A DNA stretch of 64,000 bases, from NCBI GenBank assembly GCA_026993785.1, contig JALWRZ010000004.1, positions 25,983 through 89,982 on the forward strand, written 5' to 3'. Both the position numbers and the translations under genes were made by a program. Shown piece by piece: positions 42,596 to 51,161 of the stretch (its first letter is position 1; every line of letters begins with the position of its first letter). The stretch is from DHVE2 group archaeon (GTDB lineage Archaea > Thermoplasmatota > Thermoplasmata > Thermoplasmatales > Aciduliprofundaceae). The notes under the pieces were generated by a model that saw nothing but the letters and a program-made list of their open reading frames with translations, was not told where the DNA came from and searched no databases.

Positions 42596-43366
42596 ATGCT
42601 CCTGATATCCTGGAATGTCAATGGTATCCGGGCGTGCGTTCGCAACGGTTTCATGGAGTTCTTGGAAAATTACAAACCAGATATTCTGGCATTGCAGGAA
42701 CTGAAAGCCAGAGAGGACGAGATACCCATGGAGCTCCGCTACTATCCCGGCTATCACAAGTACTGGAACTCTGCAAAAAAGAAGGGCTACGCAGGAACAG
42801 GATTGCTTACGAAGATAGAGCCTCTAAGCGTAAAATTTGGTATTGGCATTGAAAAATTTGATTCTGAGGGAAGGGTTATAACTGCAGAATATGAGAAATT
42901 CTACCTGGTGAACGCGTATTTCCCAAATGCTCAGCATGGATTAACCCGCCTTGATTTTAAGCTCGAATTCGATGAGAAAATGCATGCGTATCTCAACGAG
43001 TTGCGGAAAAATAAGCCTGTTATTCTCTGTGGTGATTTCAATGTAGCCCATAAGGAGATAGATCTGGCCAACCCCAAGCAGAATGTGAAGAACGCTGGTT
43101 TCACTCCGCAAGAAAGGGCGTGGATGGATCGTTTTCTTCAGGATGGGTACGTGGATACGTTTCGCATGTTCACCAAAGAAAGTGGGCATTACACCTGGTG
43201 GACATACAGATTCAATGCCCGGGCAAGAAATATCGGATGGCGTGTAGATTATTTTATTGTGAGTGAAGATCTGAGGAATAAGGTGAAGAAAAGCTGGATT
43301 CTGAAGGATGTGATGGGTTCAGATCATGCACCCATCGCCTTGGAAATAGAGGTATGGAAGGGATAG
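42596..43366 (+). CDS. xthA: Exodeoxyribonuclease III
   Basis: An AP endonuclease/3'-5' exonuclease of 256 residues used in base excision repair. Motifs of the ExoIII family are ISWNVNGIRACVRNG (4-18), ILALQELKARE with the Mg-binding Glu, VILCGDFNVAHKEIDLANP with catalytic Asp and Asn, TWWTYRFNAR, GWRVDYFIVS and the final GSDHAPIALE. The start ATG at 42596 is leaderless by TATA spacing. Its 3' end overlaps the next, convergent gene by 43 bases. Confidence 0.97.
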   Translation: MLLISWNVNGIRACVRNGFMEFLENYKPDILALQELKAREDEIPMELRYYPGYHKYWNSAKKKGYAGTGLLTKIEPLSVKFGIGIEKFDSEGRVITAEYEKFYLVNAYFPNAQHGLTRLDFKLEFDEKMHAYLNELRKNKPVILCGDFNVAHKEIDLANPKQNVKNAGFTPQERAWMDRFLQDGYVDTFRMFTKESGHYTWWTYRFNARARNIGWRVDYFIVSEDLRNKVKKSWILKDVMGSDHAPIALEIEVWKG

Positions 43367-44367
43367 GCAATAGAATAATAGAGAAATATGATTCCGAGAG
43401 CAACACCTGCCACGAACACTGCAATTATGAAAATCCAACCAATCTGCCAGATAAGGGCAGATATACCCGATGCTGTTGAAAGGGTAAGTATGCTTAAAAT
43501 AGCCCATTTTTTAGAAAACCATATCTTCCTGGGAACAATCTCACCTGCTCCCTTCTTTCTGGAGAGTCTGATATTTGTAAGGAAAAGTGCTATGATAAAA
43601 GCGTAGATGATCCATACTGTAAGCTGGGCGGTAACTTCCGGAAGATATCCAAAACGCATATTGCCTCCCAGAATAATATAAAGGATTAGCAGCATTGCCA
43701 AGCAGCACACGAAGCCTTTTTTTCCAGGCAATAGCTCCCTGAGGGTATATCTCTTGCCAATTATGTTTCTCCATACAATAATTAAAAGATAAACGAAAAG
43801 GAAGGAGAGGAACAGGGAAATAAAGGATAGAATTGGTTCTTTCAGCTGTGTACCTACTAGGAGTCCGAGCATTATGGAGAGTCCCAAAACCCATTTCCTT
43901 GCTCTTTTAGGATCCTCCAGAATGGAAATTAGCCAGGCAGGTAACCCTGCTATGCTCTCCCGTGAGCGTGTTAGGAGAATCTCTCCCAAAACCACAGGTA
44001 TGAGGAAAGACATAATAGGATGCCAGAAAAGCACCAAAACCGGGAAGGAGAATAGCGATACTCCTCCTATCTTTGGAAAATCTACATCTGGGGGATACCA
44101 TAGCACCTTGGTAATATAGGCTTCGTACATGCCAAGAAGCATACCTGCTGGGAAAAGAGTTTCAATCCTAGCGTTACCCCACATATACACCAGAGATGAT
44201 AGCACAATCACATGAAGGGCATAAAGAGGAAATATTATAAACCAGCCTTCTGGAACGAAGAATGCAAGGGGCGATGAACCTGAAAGCACCTCTGCAAAAA
44301 ACACGGATAGAGAACCAAGGATAAACCAGAAAAATACTCTCACTTTTAAAGGTGCCAATGTTTCCAT
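43324..44367 (-). CDS. Polytopic membrane protein, unknown
   Basis: A 347-residue protein with about nine or ten hydrophobic segments distributed over its whole length and a basic loop KDPKRAR-like region in the middle. I see no transporter or enzyme signature. The ATG at 44367 is preferred because TTTATG-type TATA sequence lies about 26 bases upstream; in-frame starts at 44382 and 44445 exist, the last lying inside the repeat element. The 3' end overlaps exonuclease III. Confidence 0.65.
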   Translation of the reverse strand: METLAPLKVRVFFWFILGSLSVFFAEVLSGSSPLAFFVPEGWFIIFPLYALHVIVLSSLVYMWGNARIETLFPAGMLLGMYEAYITKVLWYPPDVDFPKIGGVSLFSFPVLVLFWHPIMSFLIPVVLGEILLTRSRESIAGLPAWLISILEDPKRARKWVLGLSIMLGLLVGTQLKEPILSFISLFLSFLFVYLLIIVWRNIIGKRYTLRELLPGKKGFVCCLAMLLILYIILGGNMRFGYLPEVTAQLTVWIIYAFIIALFLTNIRLSRKKGAGEIVPRKIWFSKKWAILSILTLSTASGISALIWQIGWIFIIAVFVAGVALGIIFLYYSIAYPFHTSISKAMGA

Positions 44368-44406
44368 GGATAACACAATCATTTTTCCCTCATAAAGAAT
44401 TTTCCT

Positions 44407-44600
44407 CACTGGGAACCACCAGCGGGTTCCCATCCCCTCCTGCAACCCTGGAGAACCTCCAGCGGGTTTCTAGTACTTCCAGCAACCCTGGGAACCACCA
44501 GCGGGTTCCCATTCCCTCCTGCAACCGACAACACTCGTAGGGGGTGTAGAGAGGGAACGTCAGCCCCTTGATGGGGGTTTAGAAAGGGGCGAAGCCCCCT
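44407..44600 (+). repeat. Tandem array of the dispersed repeat, three units plus tail
   Basis: Three tandem units of 39-40 bases start at about 44409, 44448 and 44488. Units 1 and 3 are nearly identical (CTGGGAACCACCAGCGGG...CTCCTGCAAC); unit 2 is diverged. The tail (44526-44600) has GTAGGGGGTGTAGAGAGGG and hairpins such as GGGGCGAAGCCCC. It is the same element as at 19945-20029 but in the opposite orientation. It fills the space between the dipeptidase stop and the promoter of the membrane protein. There are no spacers, so it is not a CRISPR array. Confidence 0.8.
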
Positions 44601-44603
44601 TCT

Positions 44604-45692
44604 TTAGGAGATTTCCAGTAGTTCTTCCTTCTTCGCGGAGGTTAGCAGCTCAACACCATTCTTCTTTATGAGAACATCATCCTCTATTCTCACACCGCCT
44701 ACTCCTGGCACATATATACCTGGCTCAACGGTAACAACCATGCCTTCTCTCATAACCACATCAAAATTTCGGGATAGGCCCACATGGTCATGAACTGCCA
44801 GTCCGAGCCCGTGACCAAGGGAGTGGGTCATTCTTCCTTTGTATTTTGTGGAATCTATAAGCTCATGGACCTTGGCATCCACCTCTGCACCATGCACGCC
44901 ATCCTTCAGCATGCTTATTCCCAGCTTCTGTGCCTCTAAAACTATGCTGTAGATCTCTTTCTGCTGCTCTGAGGCCCTTCCAAACACATATGTTCTCGTA
45001 ATATCCGAGTTGTATTTGTGATACTTAGCTCCGAAATCTAAGAGCACGAAATCTCCCTTCTTGAGTTTTCTTTCTCCTGGAACATAATGAGGCTCTGCAG
45101 TATTTTCTCCAAAGGCCACTATGGAAGTGAAAGCCACATCCTCTGCACCTCTTTTCAGCATCTCGTAAACCAGTCTGCCGGCTAGCTCGTATTCCCTCAT
45201 CCCTTCTTTAAAATGCTCGGGGATCGTGTCTGCAACCTCAGAGGCTATCTTGGCGGCCTCCTTCATCAATTTCAGCTCGTATTCATCCTTAATCATGCGG
45301 GCATTCATTATTGCCTTGGAGACATTCACATAGTTTCTATCACCCAAAATCTTCTTTATTTTCTCGAAATCCTCCAGACTCAGGGATGAAAAGTTTAACC
45401 CTATGTTATTTGCACTGCCAACCAGTTTTTTGAGAAGCTCTTCCCTCTCTTGGGATGTTCTGAAGATGTATACCTCGTTCTCTCCCTTTTTCGCGCTGGT
45501 CTCTTCTAGAAGTGAAGTTATTACCTTTGTTTCATCGGGATGCACCACCGCGTAAGAGCCTTCAAATAGTCCTCCAGATACAAGACCTGTTATATAGTAG
45601 AAACTGAGATCCGTTATGGGACCACCTTTGTTGTAAATAATGAGCAAATCCACCTCTTTTTCTATATTTTCAAAAATCTTTTTCTCGTGCAT
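44604..45692 (-). CDS. pepQ: Xaa-Pro dipeptidase/aminopeptidase (M24)
   Basis: A two-domain pita-bread metallopeptidase of 362 residues that cleaves Xaa-Pro bonds. The five metal ligands can be traced: LLDFGAKYHKYNSDITRTY (two Asp), THSLGHGLGLAVHD (His), MVVTVEPGIYVPG (Glu) and GVRIEDDVLI (Glu). The N-terminal creatinase-like domain spans about residues 1-125. A TATA-like AAATTAAATAG at about 45711-45721 gives a leaderless ATG. It fits a peptide-fermenting lifestyle. Confidence 0.93.
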   Translation of the reverse strand: MHEKKIFENIEKEVDLLIIYNKGGPITDLSFYYITGLVSGGLFEGSYAVVHPDETKVITSLLEETSAKKGENEVYIFRTSQEREELLKKLVGSANNIGLNFSSLSLEDFEKIKKILGDRNYVNVSKAIMNARMIKDEYELKLMKEAAKIASEVADTIPEHFKEGMREYELAGRLVYEMLKRGAEDVAFTSIVAFGENTAEPHYVPGERKLKKGDFVLLDFGAKYHKYNSDITRTYVFGRASEQQKEIYSIVLEAQKLGISMLKDGVHGAEVDAKVHELIDSTKYKGRMTHSLGHGLGLAVHDHVGLSRNFDVVMREGMVVTVEPGIYVPGVGGVRIEDDVLIKKNGVELLTSAKKEELLEIS

Positions 45693-45779
45693 GGTTATGC
45701 AATCGCAATGCTCTATTTAATTTTTCCGCGATTTTTCAGCGAGGGAAAGAATGAAATAGAGGTGTGGCATTAAAAGGGT

Positions 45780-46457
45780 GTGGTTAGGGAGAAAGTCATA
45801 AGGCTTCAGGATCGCACGCCGGTAATCTATGGAAGCGATAGATGGGATCTGCTGAGAATGCTGAGAAATAGGGCTAGAGAGATAATGAAGGCACTGCCAG
45901 TCAAATCCTATGTGCATGGGTCTGTGGCTCGAGGGGATGTGACAAGAAGAAGCGACATAGACATAGTTATCCTTGAAAATATACCCACATATTTGGTGGA
46001 GTCTTACATAGAGTATGAGAATAGAACCATAGTTCAAGCCACCCCCAATGCTGCCATAAAACTTGTTTATCAGGTGGATCCTCAAGTATCTTTAACTCTT
46101 CCCCTCACTCCTCTAAGCGAGAGGGAGCTGCAGTTCTACGATTTTGGGGGTAAAAGTGAACTTAAAAGCGAGGAGAGGGTGATGGGAATAAACAAGAAGC
46201 TACTTTTCATCGAGCCTTTTCGGGATGGACACTGGGAGTGGAGCGTAATCGGAAGAGAATATGAGTGCGCAAAGCTTCTGGGCATAGATGTGGAAACTAT
46301 AAGAGAGAGGGTTAGAGTTCTAACGAGAAGAGATAAGATTGGAAGAACTGGTGTGTATTTGAGGGAAGATATCCCACCGGATAAGAGTGCTGAAGAGTAT
46401 CTTAAACTTCTGGCTGATAGTGATCCCATAGTAAGGAGGGTGGTGAACAGGAAATGA
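45780..46457 (+). CDS. Predicted nucleotidyltransferase
   Basis: A 225-residue archaeal protein with a polymerase-beta-like nucleotidyltransferase domain: YVHGSVARGDVTRRSDIDIVI (about 43-62) carries the GS motif and the DxD metal pair. The C-terminal half (EPFRDGHWEWSVIGREYECA) is characteristic of an archaeal family of unknown function. The start is GTG, with no strong ribosome binding site; an AT-rich TATA-like ATGAAATAG is about 27 bases upstream. It overlaps the PHP-domain gene by four bases. Confidence 0.75.
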   Translation: MVREKVIRLQDRTPVIYGSDRWDLLRMLRNRAREIMKALPVKSYVHGSVARGDVTRRSDIDIVILENIPTYLVESYIEYENRTIVQATPNAAIKLVYQVDPQVSLTLPLTPLSERELQFYDFGGKSELKSEERVMGINKKLLFIEPFRDGHWEWSVIGREYECAKLLGIDVETIRERVRVLTRRDKIGRTGVYLREDIPPDKSAEEYLKLLADSDPIVRRVVNRK

Positions 46458-47035
46458 GGTATGATTTCCATGTGCATTATCCCTTGCACGCCGATGAAGG
46501 CACCATAGAAATGTACGAGCTCTATGCAAAGATGAAGAATCTGGAGCTTGTGGGTTTTGTAATCCATTATGACCCTAAGATAAGCAAGAAGGAGCTTAAG
46601 GATTATGTGGATACCGTTAGCTCTTTTTCTATCAGAACACTCTGCGGTGTGGAGCTATACTATCCCGCCGGTAAAATTCCCGCAGGTTTTGATTTCTATC
46701 TTCTGCATTTCTCCAATATACTGGTAGATGCAGATATTCTCAGTAAGTTAGAAGATGTAATAATTGCTCATCCCTTTGCCTATGGGATGAGAATGGACGA
46801 ATCTGCCATCCCACTCCTCATTCGCAATAACATAGGGGTTGAGTACAACTCTGCCCACTATACCCCCAATCTTAAATCCTTCTATGAAAAACTCAGAAAT
46901 GAAGGTGTAAATATAACCTTCGGAAGCGATGCCCATTCTCCCTACGAAATCGGGGAAGGATACGATGCCGCCAGACAGTTTATAACCCCCTTTGAAAAAT
47001 TGAAAGGAGGTATAATTCGCAGACGAGTGCGATAA
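46454..47035 (+). CDS. PHP-domain protein
   Basis: A 193-residue PHP-type metal-dependent hydrolase. Metal ligands are visible in YDFHVHYPLHADEG (3-16), VIAHPFAYG and FGSDAHSPYEIG near the C-terminus. The PHP fold also occurs in the RNase P protein Rpp30 of archaea, but the intact HxH and SDAH motifs favour an active phosphoesterase. It follows the nucleotidyltransferase with a four-base overlap, so the two probably work together. It converges with the DHH gene with no gap. Confidence 0.72.
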   Translation: MRYDFHVHYPLHADEGTIEMYELYAKMKNLELVGFVIHYDPKISKKELKDYVDTVSSFSIRTLCGVELYYPAGKIPAGFDFYLLHFSNILVDADILSKLEDVIIAHPFAYGMRMDESAIPLLIRNNIGVEYNSAHYTPNLKSFYEKLRNEGVNITFGSDAHSPYEIGEGYDAARQFITPFEKLKGGIIRRRVR

Positions 47036-47887
47036 TTATTTTTTCTTCTCAAAATAATGGGAGGCCACGGTTAGAAGAGCATTAACTATTGCCTCGCTAT
47101 CTCCCCTGCAGTTCATGCCTGCTGCCTTTTTATGCCCTCCATAGGTGCAGGAAAAATCCTCGCTTACCTCTTTGAATATTTCTAAAAGATTTACGTCTCT
47201 GGATCTCGCTGTAATTCTCACATTCTCTTTCTTCCGGGAAGCCACAAAGACAATATCGCAGAACTGCAAAAGTGTGGTGGCGCATATGCTTTCATTGGCG
47301 CTTATAAATGTGCCGCAGATTATTTTATCGCCTACCGTTCTATACCTCATCCTCTGAAAACCCTTGAGAACGGAGATCTTCTCCCCGAAGGTTATGTGGT
47401 CGTCTATGATTTCATTGAGCTCATTCATCTCTATCCCATACTCCTCCATTATTTCGTGGAAAATTTTGAATGTTCTGCGATTGGCATGCCTGAACCACTG
47501 GGTATCCATTATTATCGCCCCCAGGAGGAGGTAAGCGGTGATTTTCGAAGGTTTGAATTTTAGGGTATCGTAGAGCATCTCCGCGCATGAGGGATAGGAT
47601 GGATCCACAAATCTTCTCTTCACATCCATATCATTGCTGGCGTGATGATCATACACTGTAGTTACAGGCATAGATGAGAATTTTCCAAGTTGCTGGAAAC
47701 TGGCCGTATCCACGGCTATTATCTCTTCAAACTCCCCCTCAGGAGATGTAGTGATTGGAATTTCAAATTTTCTAACCAGAGCACGGGATATGCGGTCCAA
47801 ACCATCTGAGGCTATAACAGTGTTGCCAAAATACTCTTTGAGATACAGCGCGGAGGCAAGAGCGTCAAGGTCTGCGTTCTGATGCAT
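47036..47887 (-). CDS. DHH-family phosphoesterase (NrnA-like)
   Basis: A DHH-DHHA1 phosphoesterase of 283 residues, similar to NrnA/oligoribonuclease or phosphoadenosine-phosphate phosphatases. Motifs are LMHQNADLDALASALY at the start, IIAVDTASF, VYDHHASND and the DHHA1 end YGGHKKAAGMNCRG. The first strand seems to begin before the ATG (codons for Ile-Lys-Leu-Ile-Leu precede it in frame), and the nearest ribosome binding site is too far, so the true start may be a non-standard codon just upstream. It follows prefoldin beta by 11 bases. Confidence 0.8.
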   Translation of the reverse strand: MHQNADLDALASALYLKEYFGNTVIASDGLDRISRALVRKFEIPITTSPEGEFEEIIAVDTASFQQLGKFSSMPVTTVYDHHASNDMDVKRRFVDPSYPSCAEMLYDTLKFKPSKITAYLLLGAIIMDTQWFRHANRRTFKIFHEIMEEYGIEMNELNEIIDDHITFGEKISVLKGFQRMRYRTVGDKIICGTFISANESICATTLLQFCDIVFVASRKKENVRITARSRDVNLLEIFKEVSEDFSCTYGGHKKAAGMNCRGDSEAIVNALLTVASHYFEKKK

Positions 47888-47898
47888 AAGAATGAGTT

Positions 47899-48258
47899 TT
47901 ATGATGATCCTCCTCCGTAGGCCTGGGCAAATGCCTGTTGTATCTCTTCGTACTTCTTCTGAAGAAGTTCCTGCTGCTTTTTAAGCGCTTTTATACGGAT
48001 TTCCAGTAAATCCTTCTTCTCTTCAAGTTCCTTCTTAACTTCTTCCTTGCCTCTGGCCTTAACCAAAATACTTCCAACGCTCTTGTATATGGGTGTGTTT
48101 TCATCGATCTTCGCAAGCTCCTCCAAGCTCTTTTCCACTTCCTTTAGGCTTATCTCCAGCTGGTATCTTTGCGCCACTATGCTCTCCAGTTCCGCCTGTA
48201 ACCTCTGCGCCTGTTGCAGTTTTTCCTGCAGATAGGGGGTTAGCTTAACTTCCACCAT
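47899..48258 (-). CDS. pfdB: Prefoldin subunit beta
   Basis: A 119-residue prefoldin beta: two long coiled-coil helices (about 10-50 and 75-110) around a beta hairpin with PIYKSVGSILVKA. Six subunits form the jellyfish-shaped chaperone that hands unfolded proteins to the thermosome. The C-terminus ends in a Gly/Ser tail. It overlaps the pcc1 stop by 14 bases, a linkage common in archaea. Confidence 0.95.
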   Translation of the reverse strand: MVEVKLTPYLQEKLQQAQRLQAELESIVAQRYQLEISLKEVEKSLEELAKIDENTPIYKSVGSILVKARGKEEVKKELEEKKDLLEIRIKALKKQQELLQKKYEEIQQAFAQAYGGGSS

Positions 48259-48484
48259 TTTTTACCACCTCGATTATTTCATATCCAAGATTTATCCATC
48301 TGAGATATGAGTTCAGTGCAGCTCTCAGGGCATGCAGATCGGAGGCGAGAATTTCTATCTTCACTTCATCCCCCTCTCTCTTTATATTCACTTGGGTGCG
48401 GGGAATTTCGCGTCCCGCCTCCACCTTCAAAGCCTCATAAATTTCACCGCTATCTCGAAAGCATAGATAGGCCCGATGCTGCAC
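48245..48484 (-). CDS. pcc1: KEOPS complex subunit Pcc1
   Basis: A 79-residue Pcc1, the dimerisation subunit of the KEOPS complex that makes t6A37 in tRNA. The pattern PRTQVNIKREGDEVKIEI, followed by ASDLHALRAALNSYLRWI, is characteristic of archaeal Pcc1. A TATA-like TAATATATAAC (about 48500-48510) gives a leaderless ATG. It is divergent from the Ogg gene. A Pcc1-like paralogue lies 1.7 kb away at 49968. Confidence 0.88.
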   Translation of the reverse strand: MQHRAYLCFRDSGEIYEALKVEAGREIPRTQVNIKREGDEVKIEILASDLHALRAALNSYLRWINLGYEIIEVVKNGGS

Positions 48485-48567
48485 ATTACGGATATTCTTT
48501 TGTTATATATTAATTCTCCTTACCCCTGCGAAAATATTGTATAGGTGTCCCTCATTGATATCCCAAT

Positions 48568-49206
48568 ATGCTCCAGGAGATAATGGAAATTTATAATCAA
48601 ATAAAGCCGCAGATAATCAAAAGACTTGAAGAATTCGCGCTTCTCTGGAAAAATGGAAGTGAGGAGGATGTATTTGCAGAGCTCGCCTTCTGTCTTCTCA
48701 CTCCCCAGTCTCGCGCTACTGTCTGCTGGAAAGCCATAGAGAAACTGCGTGAAAGCGGAATGCTCTTTAAGGGAGGCTACAAGGATATCTTGGATGCCCT
48801 GGAGGGGGTGAGGTTCAAATATACCAAAGCGAGAAATATTTTAGAGGCCAGAAAATTTTTTACCCGCCATGGAAGGCTGGAGATAAGAAGAGAACTAGAA
48901 AAATTTGAAAATCCCAGGAAGATGCGAGAATTTCTTGTGCGCAATATAAGGGGAATGGGTTATAAAGAAGCCAGTCATTTTCTGAGAAATGTGGGTTTTG
49001 GAGATGAATTGGCGATCCTGGACAGACATATTCTCAAGAATCTCAAAAATTTAGGTGTAATAGATGAAATTCCAAAAAGCCTCACTAAAAAAAGATATGC
49101 GGAAATCGAGGAGAGAATGCGCACCTTCTGTCAAGATATCGGAATACCCATGGCGCACCTGGATCTTTTGCTCTGGTACAAGGAAACGGGCATGATATTC
49201 AAGTGA
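48568..49206 (+). CDS. ogg: 8-oxoguanine DNA glycosylase/lyase (Ogg2 type)
   Basis: A 212-residue HhH-GPD glycosylase of the archaeal Ogg2 family, which removes 8-oxoguanine. The catalytic pair is present: Lys in IRGMGYKEASHFLRNVG and Asp in LAILDRHILKNL. LAFCLLTPQSRATVCWKAIE near the start is also typical. The C-terminus is short with a final Lys, matching Ogg2, which lacks the N-terminal domain of eukaryotic OGG1. The start ATG at 48568 is leaderless by its TATA spacing. Confidence 0.9.
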   Translation: MLQEIMEIYNQIKPQIIKRLEEFALLWKNGSEEDVFAELAFCLLTPQSRATVCWKAIEKLRESGMLFKGGYKDILDALEGVRFKYTKARNILEARKFFTRHGRLEIRRELEKFENPRKMREFLVRNIRGMGYKEASHFLRNVGFGDELAILDRHILKNLKNLGVIDEIPKSLTKKRYAEIEERMRTFCQDIGIPMAHLDLLLWYKETGMIFK

Positions 49207-49246
49207 TGGGAAAATAATATATGTGTGCTTTGTTTTATTCTATTCC

Positions 49247-50002
49247 ATGGATCTCCTTTTTCTCGCCATTCTGGGCCTCGTGGCATTTCTTCCATCCCTC
49301 ATTTATATGGTGGCCATAAGAAACACAGAAAGGTATGAAAGAGAGCCCTGGAGAGCGGTTCTCAAATCCTTTTTTATCGGGGCCACCTTCGGGATAATTC
49401 TCGCAGCTATCTTAGAGCTGGTGGCCGTGGACTTTTATGCTACATCTTTCAGATTCCTCCGCGAATATGAGTTTATTGCCAGACATAAGGAGAGCGTGGA
49501 TGCTCTAGTTCTCGCTGTAATAATAGCACCCTTTGTGGAGGAGGCAACCAAGGCATACGGGATATTTGCATCCCGCAGATATATAGATGAGATAGAAGAT
49601 GGACTTGTTTACGGTGCATCTTCCGGCTTTGGATTCGCAGCCACAGAAAATCTGCTATATGAGTTTACCGCATTTCTCCACGGAGGCATCATCTCCTGGT
49701 TCTCGGTGGCATTGATAAGGAGCATATCCTCGGCGCTTATTCATGGGAGCGCCACCGCCTTAACGGGTCTTGGTTATTCCCTTAAAAAATTTGGAAGAGG
49801 TTCAGCGTTGCGGGGATATCTCTCCGCCGTCTTTCTCCATTCATCCTTCAATCTCCTTGCTTCCATTCCCATAATACTAAGGGGATATGAAGAAACGCTC
49901 TATCTCGTCCCCCTGTTTCTTGCAATAATTTATGGAATTGCAGCTTTCTCTTACATAAGGAGAAAAATCAGATACTACGATCTACCTCGTCGGAAACGAT
50001 AA
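49247..50002 (+). CDS. PrsW-like intramembrane protease
   Basis: A 251-residue membrane protein with seven or eight hydrophobic segments and PrsW-type motifs: FVEEATKAYGIF with a Glu-Glu pair, FAATENLLYE, and the late FLHSSFNLL; a further His is in ALIHGSATAL. PrsW proteases in bacteria cleave anti-sigma factors; the archaeal substrate is unknown. The ATG at 49247 is about 30 bases after the TATA box AATAATATATG, so leaderless. Its 3' end overlaps the Pcc1-like gene by 35 bases. Confidence 0.82.
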   Translation: MDLLFLAILGLVAFLPSLIYMVAIRNTERYEREPWRAVLKSFFIGATFGIILAAILELVAVDFYATSFRFLREYEFIARHKESVDALVLAVIIAPFVEEATKAYGIFASRRYIDEIEDGLVYGASSGFGFAATENLLYEFTAFLHGGIISWFSVALIRSISSALIHGSATALTGLGYSLKKFGRGSALRGYLSAVFLHSSFNLLASIPIILRGYEETLYLVPLFLAIIYGIAAFSYIRRKIRYYDLPRRKR

Positions 50003-50228
50003 GACAGGCCAGGAAATCATCCAAGGTATGGAGAAGCGAAGAGGCTTTCTCTGAGGAGGCCTCGCAAATTATGCTCCTTCCCTCTCGATGGCATTTTATA
50101 TACTCATAATTATCGGCCTCCAAGCTTTTCAACAGTCTATCCGCTCTCTCCTCGGTCTCAAACTCCAGAATCAGTCTTGCTCTAATCCTGTGTATATCTC
50201 CCTTCCCATCCTTCTGGAATATGTCCAT
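49968..50228 (-). CDS. Pcc1-like protein, candidate fifth KEOPS subunit (Pcc2)
   Basis: An 86-residue protein with a Pcc1-like pattern: RARLILEFETEERADRLLKS, then SLEADN..., and the closing SLLHTLDDFLACLIVSDE. A Pcc1 paralogue is reported as the fifth archaeal KEOPS subunit, and this one fits that role, beside the canonical pcc1 at 48245. The ATG at 50228 lies inside the upstream YhaM-like gene (58-base same-strand overlap) but has a very strong ribosome binding site GGAGGGTGA, so the overlap looks genuine. Confidence 0.65.
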   Translation of the reverse strand: MDIFQKDGKGDIHRIRARLILEFETEERADRLLKSLEADNYEYIKCHREGRSIICEASSEKASSLLHTLDDFLACLIVSDEVDRSI

Positions 50229-51112
50229 TCTTCACCCTCCGTCTCAAATTCTTTTAGCGAGTTATCTATCATATTGGCATAAAAGAGTATGTAAGCCTCC
50301 CGGGTTCTTATACGCTGTGGCACATTGTCTACGATGGGTGAATGATGTGACACAATGGCATGGAGAAGCTGCTCCTTCAAACTCTGGGGGAAATCAACGA
50401 TCTCCTTTATTCTGCTTTCAACCATCTCATATCCCAGTATGGTGTGACCGAGAAGTTTGGCTGAATCCCTCATCTTGATTGTGGTATCCACCTCGTAGGA
50501 TTGAGTTTTGCCGATATCATGAAGCAGAGCCGCAGTTATGGCTAGCTCTCTGTTGAGATTGTATATCCGAGACAATTCTCCGCATATTTTTGCAACACGC
50601 AGGGTATGCTCTGCTAACCCGCCTAAGTAAGCATAGGCTCCAGAAGCAGCTCCTGGGGAGTTTTTGAAATTATCCAGAAACTCCTCGTCGGAAAATATGG
50701 AGTCAAGAAGCTTGCTCAGATATGGGTCCTCTATTTCCTCTACAAGCTTCATAAGTTCGCGCATCACCTCGTCTCTATTCTCGCTTGAAGGCACAAATCT
50801 CTCGGAATCATAGTCTTTAACGATTTCTATATCATCATAATCTGCATCTATGGAAATATAAGGTGAATTATCCCTATGATAGGTGCCCTTCACATGCACA
50901 ACATCCCCCTCTTTTATGCTTTCATAAATCTTCTCGGTGAATCTGTCATCTGTGCCCCAGTACTTAATCAGTAAACTACCGGTCTTATCTCCAGCTTCCA
51001 GAACAAAATAGTGCCCAAATTTAGTGCGGTATTCCCGCAGACCAAGTTTTTTTCGTACTGCCAGAAGAATATCAACATTCTCCCCATCTTCCAGCTCGCT
51101 CACATATTTCAT
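50171..51112 (-). CDS. YhaM-like OB-fold/HD-domain 3'-5' nuclease
   Basis: A 313-residue protein with an N-terminal OB-fold nucleic-acid domain (about 1-95; KTGSLLIKYWG, EGDVVHVKGTYHRDNSPY) and a C-terminal HD domain: GGLAEHTLRVAKI, ALLHDIGKTQSYEV and AIVSHHSPI hold the metal-binding His and Asp. This matches YhaM-type 3'-5' exoribonucleases. A TATA-like CTATATC at 51134-51141 gives a leaderless ATG. The pcc1-like gene begins inside its last codons. Confidence 0.85.
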   Translation of the reverse strand: MKYVSELEDGENVDILLAVRKKLGLREYRTKFGHYFVLEAGDKTGSLLIKYWGTDDRFTEKIYESIKEGDVVHVKGTYHRDNSPYISIDADYDDIEIVKDYDSERFVPSSENRDEVMRELMKLVEEIEDPYLSKLLDSIFSDEEFLDNFKNSPGAASGAYAYLGGLAEHTLRVAKICGELSRIYNLNRELAITAALLHDIGKTQSYEVDTTIKMRDSAKLLGHTILGYEMVESRIKEIVDFPQSLKEQLLHAIVSHHSPIVDNVPQRIRTREAYILFYANMIDNSLKEFETEGEEWTYSRRMGREIYTGLEQD

Positions 51113-51161
51113 AGCTTTATTATGGCAAGATGCGAGATATAGTTTTCGCCCATAAGAATAA

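Noticed and set aside
44407..44600. Tandem 39-40-base units considered as a CRISPR array.
   Set aside because: The units follow each other without unique spacers, one unit is diverged, and no cas genes are nearby.
46454..47035. PHP-domain protein considered as RNase P protein Rpp30.
   Set aside because: Intact metal-binding HxH and SDAH motifs and lack of the typical Rpp30 pattern favour an active PHP hydrolase; kept as PHP protein without the RNase P name.
51113..51153. A 14-codon upstream frame overlapping the start of the YhaM-like gene.
   Set aside because: A better TATA spacing fits a leaderless start at the YhaM ATG itself; the short frame is likely chance.
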